Notes: generated by a model not told the origin, from the sequence alone. Counted from the first letter of the stretch, positions 1 to 9,594 are shown. The stretch: DNA of 64,000 nt from CAVVZJ01 sp963752755 (GCA_963752755.1 CAVVZJ010000001.1:1240001-1304000), one strand, 5' to 3'. Translations and numbers: made by a program.

Positions 1-50
1 TGGAAGTCGACCAGTCGCTCGGCCGCGGCGCGCACGTCGTCCGGTGTCAT
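1..50 (-). CDS. N-terminal fragment of an unidentified protein
   Basis: An ATG on the minus strand at 48-50 opens a frame that runs off the left edge of the window. Only about 16 residues are visible, beginning MTPDDVRAAAERLVDF, which looks like an amphipathic helix. A purine-rich stretch (ggaggctccctcccgac on the plus strand) lies just upstream. The fragment is too short for a family assignment. Confidence 0.4.
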   Translation of the reverse strand, partial: MTPDDVRAAAERLVDF

Positions 51-168
51 GGAGGCTCCCTCCCGACATGAGGTGTTGGGGCGACGGGCCGGCCGGTCCT
101 CGCGTGTTCAGTTCCCTATGATTCGATGTTACCAGAAACACCGCGGATTTGCTGCTGCTGTAAAACTA

Positions 169-1333
169 GTGTCCTGAGTCAGAAGTCCGCTCGATAACCT
201 TGCGCCCTGGCCGTCTGCCCGGTAGAGTCTCCTCAAAGGAGACTCACACATGCCCCGACCGATGGCCGAGCTGACCCTCAGCGACGACGAGAGCAGACCT
301 TGAAGACCTGGGCCAGCCGACCCAAGAGCACCCAACGCCTGGCCACCCGCGCCCGGATCGTCCTGGCCTGCGCCGAGGGCCTGGACAACAAGGCCGTCGC
401 CGCCCGCCTGGGCGTCTGCTCGGCCACCGTCGGCACCTGGCGGCGCCGGTTCGTCGAGCGGCGGCTGGAGGGCCTGGCCGACGAGCCCCGGCCGGGCGCC
501 CCGCGGAAGATCTCCGACGCCGACGTCGAGCGGGTCGTCACCCGGACGCTGGAGACCAAGCCCAAGGCCGCCACCCACTGGAGCACCCGCGGCATGGCCG
601 AGGCCGAGGGCCTCTCGCAGTCCGCGTCGGGCGGATCTGGCGGGCCTTCGGCCTGAAGCCGCACCGGACCGAGTCGTTCAAGCTCTCGACCGACCCCTAC
701 TTCGTCGAGAAGGTCCGCGACGTCGTCGGCCTGTACATGAGCCCGCCGGAGCGGGCGATCGTCCTGTGCGTCGACGAGAAGAGCCAGGTCCAGGCCCTGG
801 ACCGCACCCAGCCGCTGCTGCCGATGACGCCCGGCAAGGGCGAGCGGCCCACCCACGACTACGTCCGCAACGGCACCACCTCGCTGTTCGCGGCGCTGAA
901 CGTGGCCACCGGCGAGGTGATCGGCCAGTGCCATCGGCGGCACCGGCACCAGGAGTTCCTCAAGTTCCTCAACGAGCTGGATTCCAAGCTGACCCGCGAG
1001 CCGGGCGTCGAGATCCACCTGGTGCTGGACAACTACGGGACGCACAAGACGGCGGCGGTGAAGCGGTGGTTCCTCCGCCACCCCGAGTACCACCTGCACT
1101 TCACGCCGACCAGCGGCTCGTGGCTGAACCTGGTCGAGCGGTTCTTCGGCGAGATCACCGAGAAGCGGATCCGGCGGGGTGCGTTCCGGAGCGTGGCGGC
1201 GTTGGAGGCGGCGATCCGGGAGTACCTGGAGCATCACAACGCCTCCCCCAAGCCATTCCGGTGGACCGCCGACGCCGACCTGATCCTCGACCGCGTCAAG
1301 AAGGTTATTGAACGGACTTCTGACTCAGGACAC
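169..1333. mobile_element. IS630-type insertion sequence
   Basis: The two ends are perfect inverted repeats of 24 bp when the flanking bases are counted (166-189 and 1313-1336). The outermost CTAG at each end contains a TA, the expected IS630/mariner target duplication. The element proper is therefore GTGTCCTGAG...CTCAGGACAC, about 1.17 kb. It carries one transposase gene on the plus strand that is broken by two one-base deletions. Confidence 0.85.
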
Positions 1334-1336
1334 TAG
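250..1336 (+). pseudogene. IS630-family transposase, two frameshifts
   Basis: The protein would start at the ATG at 250 (MPRPMAELTLSDDE). It then loses frame near 292, where one base is missing from the codon after GAG. Translation resumes as a winged-helix N-terminal region (residues such as NKAVAARLGV and VGTWRRRF) and shifts again near 622, again by one missing base. The C-terminal half, from about 650, is a DDE domain. It contains VDEKSQVQALDR with the first Asp, HLVLDNYGTHK with the second Asp, and SWLNLVERFFGEI with the Glu, the usual IS630 signature. The TAG stop at 1334-1336 uses the TA of the target duplication. Both breaks are single-base losses, so they could be assembly errors; as written the gene cannot make a full transposase. 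Confidence 0.85.
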
Positions 1337-1431
1337 GATAGAATGTTCAACACTCAAAATCCCAGGCATCCAGAACGAAAAGAATGTAATCTCGTAACGC
1401 AAAACTCGGGCCATACTCGCCGAATCTCCGA

Positions 1432-1638
1432 TCACTTCGGCTTCGATTTGGGCTGGTTTTTCACGGCCCCCATCATGCCTTTCTGCATCTCCTCCATCTT
1501 CTGCTTGGTGATTTCCTTCGACTCCTCGGTTTGATTCTCCGTGGTGGCTGGCCCGCCACACCCGCTCATCGCGGGCAGGGCGCCGAGGGTCATGGTCAAG
1601 AGCGCTCCGCCGACCACAACAAACCGCTTGGACCGCAT
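1432..1638 (-). CDS. Small predicted lipoprotein
   Basis: This is a 68-residue protein of unknown function. The N-terminus is a signal peptide with a basic start (MRSKRF), a hydrophobic core (VVVGGALLTMTLGAL) and a Cys at residue 27 in the context AMSGC, which resembles a lipobox. The mature part is polar and Met/Lys-rich (KQKMEEMQKGMMG) and ends in a Lys/Pro tail. It has the look of the many short lipoproteins found in planctomycetes, but I do not recognise a named family. The start is chosen because AGGAGA lies about 9 nt upstream on the minus strand. A longer frame opens further upstream but has no ribosome-binding site. Confidence 0.6.
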   Translation of the reverse strand: MRSKRFVVVGGALLTMTLGALPAMSGCGGPATTENQTEESKEITKQKMEEMQKGMMGAVKNQPKSKPK

Positions 1639-2223
1639 CTTCTGCTTCTCCTGATGGAAATGGCTGACGAAGGCCGAGGGGAAACGATCCGTCCTCGACC
1701 ACTTGAGACGATGAGCCAATAGGTGTCGGTCGAAGACCAATCCTTCGACAAAGTGGGAAACCAATCCTGGCCTGGGTCCGTTCGCCGGAGCGAGCGTGTC
1801 AAGCAAATCCCCTGCGACTCCGTCTCAAAAGACGGGTCTCCTGGGGAATGTTGCTCGTTGTGAATCGACCCGACGAGGAGGGAGGGAATCTGGGTTCGCG
1901 AGCCGGATGGAGGGATTAACAATTCCGGCGCGAACGCACGCATTTCATTGTGGACACCAGTGGATTGGCTGTCAAGGGATGACTTCGGACGAGGACAACC
2001 CTTCACAGGAGGATTGAGAAGTCATCTTCCTGGTGATCTTGGATGCGGCATCCTCGCAACCCAGGTCGGGAAACCCTCGGCGAGGATACTCGGTTTCCTG
2101 ATCCCGCGCTGACGGGATCATCACGCGTCGCGACGAGAGCGTGACGATGCCGCCAGACGGTCCATCCACCGACGACTTCCGACAGTCTTGGGCCAAGGTC
2201 GAGCGATTCCCGGGGATTCGGGC
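1639..2223. other. Intergenic stretch, no gene recognised
   Basis: This is about 585 bp between the lipoprotein gene and the 3' end of the HD-domain gene. Short frames exist on both strands, but none has a credible ribosome-binding site or protein-like composition. I see no RNA gene or strong hairpin. The promoter of the lipoprotein gene presumably lies here but is not recognisable. Confidence 0.4.
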
Positions 2224-3385
2224 TCACTCGTCGGAGTCGTCCAGGGAGCGGAGGTAGTCAAGTGCCTCAGAAAGCTCGACGACCGGGGCGCCGGGGACGC
2301 GGCCGAGGCGGTCGAGATCGGAGAGCAGCAGAAGGTCGTCGAAGTCGTCGTGATTCTGGAGACGGGTGCGGGCGCGGGCTGCCGAGCGTGGCCTCGCGGT
2401 AGGCATGGGCCTCCATATGGTGGGCGATCAGCCAGGCGGTCCGATCGGTGACGGCCCCTTCGAGGGCCTGTACGGCGGCGCCAACGTGGTCGGACGGGTC
2501 GATCGCCTTGCCGATGTCGTGAAGCAAGGCGGCCAGGAGGAACTCCTCGTCATAGGGACACTCGTCGCGGGCCAGCTCGAAGACCTGGAGCGAATGGTAG
2601 AGGGCGTCGCCCTCGGGATGATGCCGCGGGCTCTGCTTGACGCCTTCGAGCGGTTGGAGCAACATCCGGTAAAGCTCGAAGCGGTCAAGGTGGTCTTGCA
2701 TCGCTTCGAGGGCGGCATCCGGGTCGAAGTCGGGGTCTTCGGCCCGGAGCCGGTCCTCAAGCTCTCGGATCGAGAGTCGCTCGATCGCCTTGCCCGTGAT
2801 TGAACTCTTGAAGACGTAATGGGCCTTGCCTTCCGGATAAATTGTCAGCTCATAGTGGAATCGGTCCTGGACATAAATGTGCGTGAAGATCCGTTCCTCG
2901 GCGTGCTTGATGATGCGTTTGTGCTCGACCTCGTAGGGCAGGGCCAGCTCATCGAGGACGTCGGTGACGAGGGCGAGGCTGTCGGTGAAAAGGTGGATGT
3001 CGATATCGGACCCTTGCCGGACGTGGCCGGTGCAGACGCTGCCGATCAAGCGGGGTCGGAAGCGTGCAAGGACGCGCATGAGGCGCAGGGCCTCGATGCG
3101 CATGTCGTTGAGTTTCTCCAGGCGCTTCGAGCCCTCGTGCATCCGGGCCAGCGCCTGGACCTGGTCGCGAATCTCGCGGTTGGAGGGGAGGTCGCCGGGG
3201 CGATACCGGTACTCGACGCCGAGCTGGCGGGCCGCCTTGCGCTTGGCGGTGAAGTACTCGGATTCCTCGCGACGGTACATCAACTGGGCGGCCAGAAAGG
3301 CGACCTGCCGCCGGAGACGCTCGTCGGGCATGAGAAGATGCGCCGCTTTTTGCGAAAGGCCCATCCAAGGGCGGCGCCGGGCCAT
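2224..3385 (-). CDS. Nucleotidyltransferase plus HD-domain protein (one frameshift)
   Basis: The protein is predicted to be about 385 residues. It has an N-terminal helical region, a nucleotidyltransferase core, and a C-terminal HD-type metal-dependent phosphohydrolase region. The nucleotidyltransferase core shows GSVCTG at residues 115-120 and GSDIDIH at 125-131, the G-S-x-D-x-D pattern that binds metal and nucleotide. The HD region shows His264, His289-Asp290 (LLHDIGK) and later HHMEAH. The arrangement recalls tRNA-nucleotidyltransferase or GlnD-type proteins, but I cannot name a family. Near 2377-2379 there is one extra base (ggg on the plus strand) that throws the last 50 or so residues out of frame. 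After correction it continues RARTRLQNHDDFDDLL and ends at 2224. The start at 3385 gives MARRRPWMG; no strong ribosome-binding site supports it. Confidence 0.75.
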
Positions 3386-3458
3386 TGGAGAACTGTAGCG
3401 TGGGGAGGAAGGGAGGTCAAGCGGGCCGATCGCGTCCGTTCCGTCCAGACGCTGCGGG

Positions 3459-3860
3459 TTACGGGGCCTTGGGCTGGCGGGCGTCGATCGACTGCTGGAG
3501 CCTGGACTGGCTCGACTCCACCTTCTCGACCGGTTCGATGCGCCGGCCGTGGTCTTCCACGGCATGAGAGACTCGGGAGGCATTCCAGAGGATACCGGCG
3601 ACGGCCATCAAGATCGTGACGCTGACCCCGATCAGGGCGAACAGCAACACCCGCAGGAAGCCAAGGGCTCGGTCGAACCGGACGATCAACTGACCCGTCT
3701 GCTCCTGGAGCCGGACGATCTCCTCGCGGATCAGCGACTGGTCCATCTTCCAGACCTTCCGGGCCGCCCCGATCTCGCGGCGAATCTCGGCCAGCTCGCC
3801 GCCGACGTGCTCGCGGATCTCCCCGAGTTGACCGGCGAAGGTATTGCCCAAGTTCCGCAA
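3459..3860 (-). CDS. Small membrane protein with coiled coil
   Basis: This is a 133-residue protein of unknown function. The first 70 residues are charged and heptad-like (GEIREHVGGELAEIRREI, then IREEIVRLQEQTGQL), predicting a cytoplasmic coiled coil. One clear membrane segment follows (VLLFALIGVSVTILMAVAGIL), then a second charged amphipathic tail (EPVEKVESSQSRLQQ). The only in-frame start after the upstream stop is a TTG at 3858-3860. A later internal ATG (MDQSLIREE) is the alternative. The gene follows the next membrane-protein gene by 40 bp on the same strand, so the two may be co-transcribed. Confidence 0.6.
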   Translation of the reverse strand: MRNLGNTFAGQLGEIREHVGGELAEIRREIGAARKVWKMDQSLIREEIVRLQEQTGQLIVRFDRALGFLRVLLFALIGVSVTILMAVAGILWNASRVSHAVEDHGRRIEPVEKVESSQSRLQQSIDARQPKAP

Positions 3861-3900
3861 ACCGTCAAGGGCTTACCCGGAAGGAGAGCGGCACGATCGG

Positions 3901-4344
3901 TCACGACAGGAACGGCCACCGCCCGGTCTCCAGGAACTGAGCGTAAAGCAGGCCGGCGCCCAGCCCCAGGAACATCAGGACCCAGGCGAGCGCCGAGGGC
4001 CGGACGGTCGCGCCGTCTTCCGGCGTGAGAGGCCCCTCGATGACCATCCAGGCTCCGATCCCGAGGAAGCAGGGTCCCAGGGTGGCCATTTTGAAAGAGA
4101 AGCGGCGGGAGGTGTCGGCGTCGTACCAGGACCAGGCGACGAAGCCGGCGCCGACGAGGGCGAAACCGAGGCCGATCAGGCGGGAGACGAGGCGGGAGCG
4201 GACGCGGATCGGTCGGGAGGGCGTGCCGAGGGCGTGCCAGCCGCGGGCGCGGAAGAGGCGCTGGACGAGCCAGAGGAGAACGACGAACGTGACGAGGAAG
4301 GCCAAAGCGAGAACGAGGGCGATGTTCTGGAATCGCGGATTCAC
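3901..4344 (-). CDS. Four-helix membrane protein of unknown function
   Basis: This is about 147 residues with four hydrophobic segments: LVLALAFLVTFVVLLWLV, LIGLGFALVGAGFVAWSW, ATLGPCFLGIGAWMVIEG and ALAWVLMFLGLGAGLLYA. I do not recognise the family. The chosen start is a GTG at 4342-4344 (reading MNPRFQNIAL), with CCGGAG about 9 nt upstream. An ATG at 4378-4380 would add a dozen residues that do not look like a signal peptide. The gene is read in the same direction as the small coiled-coil membrane protein downstream. Confidence 0.6.
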   Translation of the reverse strand: MNPRFQNIALVLALAFLVTFVVLLWLVQRLFRARGWHALGTPSRPIRVRSRLVSRLIGLGFALVGAGFVAWSWYDADTSRRFSFKMATLGPCFLGIGAWMVIEGPLTPEDGATVRPSALAWVLMFLGLGAGLLYAQFLETGRWPFLS

Positions 4345-4533
4345 GCGAGGCGCTCCGGAGGGATCGAGAGAACAAGGCATCAAGGACTCAAGAGATTAGC
4401 CGGTCGTCAACGCGCCCGGCTACCCCATCCCGCGCCCCTTCCGGGCCGGTTATGATCGAGGATCGGGGCCGTTCCCGACGCCTGATCCGGAAGCGGCCGG
4501 ACATCCGACCACGACACGACGGAGGACGACGCG

Positions 4534-5865
4534 ATGACCGGGAAGACCACCCGACGCGGGTTCCTGGGGACGACCGGCGGCGCGGCCGCGGGTTATGGGT
4601 TGTTTAACATCCTGGGGGCCCGGTCGGCTCGGGCGGAGCTGACACCCAAAACCGCCCTCGAAGCCCCCGTGCTCGGCCTGATCGGCTGCGGCGGCATGGG
4701 ACGGGCCAACATGGGCGTCTTCATGGATCAGAAGATACCGGTCGCCGCCGTCTGCGACGTCGATACCCGGCACTCCGGCGAGGCCGCCGACCAGGTCGAG
4801 AAGAAGCAGGGCAAGAGGCCCGACGTCATCAAGGACTTCCGGGAGCTGCTCGACCGTAAGGACATCGATGTCGTCATCATCGGCACGCCTGACCACTGGC
4901 ACGCCCTCCCGATGATTCGCGCCTGCGAGGCGAAGAAGGACATCTACTGCGAGAAGCCGATCAGCCACGACATCGTCGAGGCCAGGGCGATGGCCGCGGC
5001 GGCGAAGAAGCACGAACGGATCGTCCAGGTCGGCACCTGGCAGCGGAGTACCCGCGAGTTCGTCGCGGCGTTGAACCATGTTCACTCCGGCGACTTCGGC
5101 CGGGTCGTGGTGGCGCGGGCCTGGAAGACCGACGACAACCGCCTCGGCCACAACGAGCCCAAGGACCCGCCCAGCGAACTCGATTACGACTTCTGGATCG
5201 GACCCGCCGAGTTCGTGCCGTACACCGACAAGAACTGCCATTACGACTGGCGCTGGTTCTGGAATACCGCCGCCGGCATGACCGGCGACTGGGGTGTTCA
5301 TATGATCGACATCGCCCTTCTGGGGCTTGGAAAGGGCGGCGACGACGTGCCGATGCCCGAAGAGGTCGTCTGTGAAGGCGGCAAGCTCGCCTATCCGGAC
5401 GACGACCGCACCACGCCCGACACCCTGCTCGGCGTGATGAAGTATCCCGGCGCCGTGCTCCAGTGGGAGACGAACCGCCGGCCTCTCGACGGCCAGCACG
5501 GCAACGGCACCCAGTTCATCGCCGCTGACGGCAAGACCCTCACCGTCTGGCGCGGAGGTCTCTCGCTCCAGGGGCCCGACGGCAAGGAGTTGGAAAAGCC
5601 GAAAGATCCCGAGGGGATGAACGGCCTCGGCGCCCACATCAAGAACTTCCTCGAATGTCTCGAATCGCGGCAACAGCCCCGCTCGAACGTGCATTCGATG
5701 GCGCGGACGACGATCATCTGCCACCTCGTCAATGCCGCATTCCTGGCCGGCAAGCCGGTCCGCTGGTCGTGCGAGAAGAACGACATTGCGGGCGAGCCGG
5801 GCAAGGGAACCCAGTCGTACCGCCGCGAGTATCGGAGTCCCTGGGAGTTGCCGAACTACGAATGA
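4534..5865 (+). CDS. Gfo/Idh/MocA-family oxidoreductase with Tat signal
   Basis: This is a 443-residue NAD(P)-dependent oxidoreductase of the glucose-fructose oxidoreductase/inositol dehydrogenase family, expected to be exported folded. The N-terminus is a Tat signal (TRRGFLGTTGGAAAG, twin Arg). The Rossmann nucleotide loop is GLIGCGGMGRANM. The family EKP motif appears as CEKPISHD. The C-terminal substrate domain carries the YDWRWFWNTAAGMTGDWGVH region typical of the planctomycete branch. GGAGGA precedes the ATG by about 8 nt. The substrate, presumably a sugar or cyclitol, cannot be told from sequence. The gene is monocistronic and converges on the next gene across a perfect hairpin. Confidence 0.9.
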   Translation: MTGKTTRRGFLGTTGGAAAGYGLFNILGARSARAELTPKTALEAPVLGLIGCGGMGRANMGVFMDQKIPVAAVCDVDTRHSGEAADQVEKKQGKRPDVIKDFRELLDRKDIDVVIIGTPDHWHALPMIRACEAKKDIYCEKPISHDIVEARAMAAAAKKHERIVQVGTWQRSTREFVAALNHVHSGDFGRVVVARAWKTDDNRLGHNEPKDPPSELDYDFWIGPAEFVPYTDKNCHYDWRWFWNTAAGMTGDWGVHMIDIALLGLGKGGDDVPMPEEVVCEGGKLAYPDDDRTTPDTLLGVMKYPGAVLQWETNRRPLDGQHGNGTQFIAADGKTLTVWRGGLSLQGPDGKELEKPKDPEGMNGLGAHIKNFLECLESRQQPRSNVHSMARTTIICHLVNAAFLAGKPVRWSCEKNDIAGEPGKGTQSYRREYRSPWELPNYE

Positions 5866-5884
5866 ACATGGTGAATCGCCCGTT

Positions 5885-5912
5885 CCCGAGCCCTCCAGGC
5901 TGAGGGCTCGGG
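5885..5912. terminator. Perfect inverted repeat between convergent genes
   Basis: cccgagccctc (5885-5895) pairs exactly with gagggctcggg (5902-5912) around a 6-nt loop, an 11-bp GC-rich stem. It sits between the stop codons of two convergent genes, so it can act in both directions. There is no U-tract on either side, so it is a strong hairpin rather than a canonical intrinsic terminator. Confidence 0.6.
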
Positions 5913-5927
5913 GCGAGGGCGGTTCGC

Positions 5928-7400
5928 TCAGAAGTCCACCTTGTAGCGATCGACCATCATCCGTCGCATGTCCGAGACGGATGTGTTGAGCACCTGCCAG
6001 CGGGCGTCGATCGAGACGTTCAGGGTCGCCTCGCCTTGCCGGCGGATCGCTTCCTGGGGGGCGTTGGAAACGGCGTAGCCGCCGTAGTAGCCGCCGTCGG
6101 CCGTGGAGAGGGCGTACTTGCGGTCTTGCATGCTGTAGTTGACCCCGTAGGCCATCTCGCGAAGCGTACGGGCGACCTTGGCACCCCAGTCGAGGAGATC
6201 CTTGTCCACACCAAGAAGCGGGAGTTCTTCAATCTGCTTGGCATAGCGCTCGTACCAGAGTTTGGCGCTGCTGGCATTATTGGCCTTCTGACGCTTCAGT
6301 CCGGCAAGCAAATCGGCCACCGAGCGGAAGTAGGCTTGCGAGGCCCGAACGACGTCAGGCTTGTCATACTTGCTCGCGACCGCGGCAGCCTGAGCGGGCT
6401 GGACGGGGGCGAGTTCTTCGCTCTCCGAGGACTTCGGAGGCGTCAGACGAGGCAGGCGGGCCAGGCTGAGCACCCGACGAAGTGACTCCTCAGACATCCG
6501 GCCGCTCAGAGTGATCGTCTTGCCCTCGACTCCGCCGCTCCAGGTCGGCAACTCGTCCAGCGCGGCGCCGTACTCATCGAGAACCGACAGGACCAGGTCC
6601 TTGCCGATGGTCTTGGCGTAGTTCAGGTCGAACTGGCTCTCGACAACAATTGTGCCCTGGATCGACTCCTTCACCTCCACCTGGAGAAACGCCGACTTAA
6701 CCGTGGCCAGTGTCTCGGAAAGCAGCTTGGGATCCAGCCTGGCCTTCTTGACATAGTCTTGCGAGGCAAGCCAGGTCTCGAGCAGCGGGGGAGCGATGGC
6801 CTGATCGAGATTCAGGACCAGCACGACCTGGGAGTCACGATCGGCGCGGTAGATGGCCCGGTCGGCAAAGCTGGGTGGAAAGGTTCGGGGCTTGACGAAC
6901 GTGGATGTGATCCATCGGGAAATCGCCTGTCGCGTCGTGGGAGCGACGAAGCCCATGATGTCGGGCTTGAAGGTCACCAGGTAAAAACCCCGGGGTGTCC
7001 AGGCGACCTGGGTCCGGCTAATCGTCTCGACAAACCCGCCCTCGCGTGCGGCGAGCCGCTGGATATCGGGCATGCCGCCGTGGAACTGGGCCATGCCGAC
7101 CCGCCAGTTGATCTCCGCATCCTGAAGTTCCACCCCCGCCGCCACGACGAACCTCGTGATGTCGTCGGTCAGGCCCAGCTTCTGGCCCGATGCCTGGGCG
7201 GCCTTCTCGCGCCACTGCTGACCGCGCCCGTAGGGGCTATTGAAAAGAGCTTCCACGTCAGCCAGGAGAAGCAGGTTCGTCGACTCGGGGATGCGCTGCA
7301 GCAATGTGCCATACTTCACGCTCGAGCCCTGACCGAGGGCTGTCGCTGAGAGCCCCGCGACGAGCAGGATCGCTTTCGCGAGTGGGGAAAACCTCATCAT
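5928..7400 (-). CDS. Large secreted protein of unknown function
   Basis: The protein is about 490 residues. It begins with a signal peptide (MMRFSPLAKAILLVAGLSATALG, probable cleavage after ALG) and has no other membrane segment. The mature protein is mixed alpha/beta with no catalytic motif I recognise. It includes PESTNLLLLADVEALFNSPYG near the start and a Tyr/Gly-rich stretch (ADGGYYGGYAVS) near the C-terminus. It resembles planctomycete secreted proteins that carry no functional name. The ATG at 7398-7400 is chosen because a GAGGAG element lies about 8 nt upstream; an in-frame GTG three codons earlier is the alternative. A good sigma-70 type promoter lies about 145 bp upstream. Confidence 0.75.
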   Translation of the reverse strand: MMRFSPLAKAILLVAGLSATALGQGSSVKYGTLLQRIPESTNLLLLADVEALFNSPYGRGQQWREKAAQASGQKLGLTDDITRFVVAAGVELQDAEINWRVGMAQFHGGMPDIQRLAAREGGFVETISRTQVAWTPRGFYLVTFKPDIMGFVAPTTRQAISRWITSTFVKPRTFPPSFADRAIYRADRDSQVVLVLNLDQAIAPPLLETWLASQDYVKKARLDPKLLSETLATVKSAFLQVEVKESIQGTIVVESQFDLNYAKTIGKDLVLSVLDEYGAALDELPTWSGGVEGKTITLSGRMSEESLRRVLSLARLPRLTPPKSSESEELAPVQPAQAAAVASKYDKPDVVRASQAYFRSVADLLAGLKRQKANNASSAKLWYERYAKQIEELPLLGVDKDLLDWGAKVARTLREMAYGVNYSMQDRKYALSTADGGYYGGYAVSNAPQEAIRRQGEATLNVSIDARWQVLNTSVSDMRRMMVDRYKVDF

Positions 7401-7917
7401 CGTTCGCACTCCTCGAAGGACGCCACGACCCGGCGGAGAGGTCAGACACCTTGCGGAAACAACAAGGAGTGAATTGTAGCAGCAGCCTGATCAAAATTCA
7501 ACGCAATTCAAAAGTCCATTAATTGCGTTATTATAAAAATGTGATTATATGAATTTTTATAGTTTTGACAAGCCGCGAGACGGCATCGACGGTTTGGCGG
7601 TCGCGACGGGTTATCGTTCGCCCGACAACGCCGATTTCCGCGACCGGGCTAGCACTACCCCGTTATATTCCGCAACTTCTTGCACAAAAAGAAGTTATGG
7701 CATCGATCGGATCGAAAAATGCTGGTGATTGAATCCAATTGATCCGACGTAACTTCTGCGTTATCAAGAATTTGCAGCAAGAAATAACACGCGATCATGC
7801 ATATCGGGCGAGGCATCGTAACGGAGTAGTACTAGAAATCCACCCTTCCAGCTCGCGTCGTACTGATTCTCCCGAGGATTATGCCCCCGTCCCCTGGCAA
7901 GGTTGATCTATTGTAAT
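7401..7917. other. AT-rich intergenic region with promoter and hairpin
   Basis: This stretch holds the minus-strand promoter at 7544-7571 and a hairpin. The hairpin is aacttctt (7674-7681) pairing with aagaagtt (7689-7696) around gcacaaa. No coding region is supported. The right edge abuts the inverted repeat of an ISKra4-type element at 7918. Confidence 0.5.
7544..7571 (-). promoter_or_regulatory. Sigma-70-like promoter for the secreted-protein gene
   Basis: Read on the minus strand, TTGTCA (7566-7571) is followed after 16 nt by a perfect TATAAT (7544-7549), inside an unusually AT-rich patch for this genome. It points at the gene starting at 7400 and leaves a leader of about 140 nt. Nothing else in the leader is recognisable. 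Confidence 0.6.
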
Positions 7918-9539
7918 GGGCGTAACTCGCCTCCCGCTATGCTGCAACTGAGGCGTACAGCCGGGTTTGCTCCTGCTCGACCCGGTACTCCAGGAACTCC
8001 TCCCACTGGTCGTTGAGGTACAACGCCCGGACGTGGAGCATCGCCTGGGCCCCCTCCACCGTCCACCGCATCCCCGTCTGCTCCATCCGGTCCTTGACCA
8101 GGTGGCGGCACGCCCCTTCCGCTACCCCGCTGCCGATCGGGTAGCCCGCCGCCAGGTACTCGTCGTACCGCATGTGCTCCCTGTTGTTCGCCAGGTACTC
8201 CACCGCCGACTTGACCACCGCCCGCTTCGGGCCGCTGAGCTTCCCCCCGCTCAGCCGCCTCCGCAGCCCGGCGATGACGTAGCCGACCCGGCCCTGGAGC
8301 AGGTCCCGCAGCCGCTCCTCGACGTACTGCCTGGCCCCGTCGCTCCCCTCCGCGTGGAAGCAGTGGGCCACCGCCCAGAGCCGCTCCAGGACGTGGAACA
8401 GGTCGAGGATGCCGACGGCCCCGGAGAAGTGCACCCGCTGCATGTCCCACAACGCCCGCTCGCCGTCCATCAGGCAGATCACCGGGCGGTCGTGGCCCGA
8501 GTTGCGGGCCGACGCCTCGGATTCCAGGTGGGCGAACAGGGCCTCCTTGGCGTTGACCGCCTCGCCCCCGACCTCCCGGGTCATCTCGGCCCAGACGTGC
8601 TTGTGCTGCGGCTGCGGGCCGATCCGCGGCCCGCTCGTCCCGCAGCACCTCGTCGAGGATGTCGTCGGCCCTCCGCACGAACGGCTCGATGGTGTAGACG
8701 GCCCCGACGCAGGCCATCTGCTTCTTGTTCGCCTTCTCGCCCCTTGGTCCGGCGGTGGTGGGGCCTGGGGCCGTCCTGCGGTGGCCGCCGCATCGGCACC
8801 CCCTTGCCGTCGGCGGTGACGACCAGCAGCGGCCCCTCCTCCTCCGGCGGGGGCAGCGGCAGGGCGTCCTGGAAGGCCGGGGCGTCGCCGGCCACGGCCC
8901 GGCTCATGTGCTCCAGCGTCCGGGCCCCCAGCTTCAGGCCCAGGAGCATCTCCAGCGACCGACCGGCCTCGGCGAACGACTCCTTCAGGCAGAGCCGCTG
9001 GCTCCAGTCCTCCAGGACGTAGGAGAAGTCGCCCTCGGGCAGGCCGAGCCGCTCGTCCAGCGGCACCTGCTCGATCCGCTGGCCCTCCCGGCTGCCGTAG
9101 ACGGCACGAGCGATGGTCAGCTCGCCGAAGATCGACACGTAGCGGCGGTCGTGGCGCTCGGGGAGCCGGCGGGCGGTCCGCCCCTCGGGGGCCTCGGACC
9201 TCCGGCCCGAGGTCGCCGTCGCCCTGCTGGGCGACGAAGGCCGACAGCAGGGTGTGTCCCAGGCCGAGCAGTTGCCGGAAGACTTCCCGCTCCACGGTGT
9301 CGATCCGCTGGCCGTCTCGGGCGGCCTGCTGGACGAAGTCCCGCAGGGCGTCGAACTGCTGCTGGGCCTTGAGGGCGGCCTGCTCGGGGGTGATGATCAT
9401 GGCGAGGTCCCCTGGGTGCGGTCACATCGGATGGGTAGAGACCGATGTTCTGCCCCAGAGGGGCCTCGCATTCCACTCCCTACTGCCACAACTTCTTGGT
9501 AGGCAACAAAGTCCGGTAGAGCGGGCGGCGAGTTACGCC
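7918..9539. mobile_element. ISKra4-type insertion sequence
   Basis: Inverted ends gggcgtaactcgcc (7918-7931) and ggcgagttacgcc (9527-9539) bound a 1.62 kb element with one minus-strand transposase gene. No clear target duplication is seen. The bases outside (ttgtaat and taattcc) are only loosely similar. The element lies directly upstream of a truncated porin gene. Confidence 0.75.
7937..9400 (-). pseudogene. ISKra4-family transposase, about three frameshifts
   Basis: The pieces fit one protein of about 480 residues. It begins at 9400 (MIITPEQAALKAQQQFDALR), shifts near 9195 into the part that reads SIFGELTIARAVYGS, and continues through GVPMRRP. It shifts again near 8735 and near 8630, and ends in a well-preserved C-terminal half. 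That half contains VICLMDGERALWD with a catalytic Asp, and GYPIGSGVAEGACRH followed by KDRMEQTGMRW, the ISKra4 signature around the Glu. As written it cannot give a full-length enzyme. Frame breaks cluster in runs of G and C, so assembly error is possible. Confidence 0.8.
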
Positions 9540-9594
9540 TAATTCCAATATCCTCGTAACCATTCAGCCGATCGCAGGACGGATTATCGCAATC

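Noticed and set aside
4450..5724. Minus-strand frame of 424 codons opposite the Gfo/Idh gene
   Set aside because: It is an antisense shadow; the plus strand has a Tat signal, a Rossmann motif and the EKP motif.
7821..7838. The 13-mer acggagtagtact and the 12-mer tagtactagaaa recur near 24837 (inverted) and 24984
   Set aside because: The matches are short, the flanks do not align, and no target duplication or gene links them; chance or old IS debris is enough to explain them.
7937..9539. Possible CRISPR-like or phage features around the ISKra4 region
   Set aside because: No spaced direct repeats or phage structural genes were found; all coding signals belong to the transposase.
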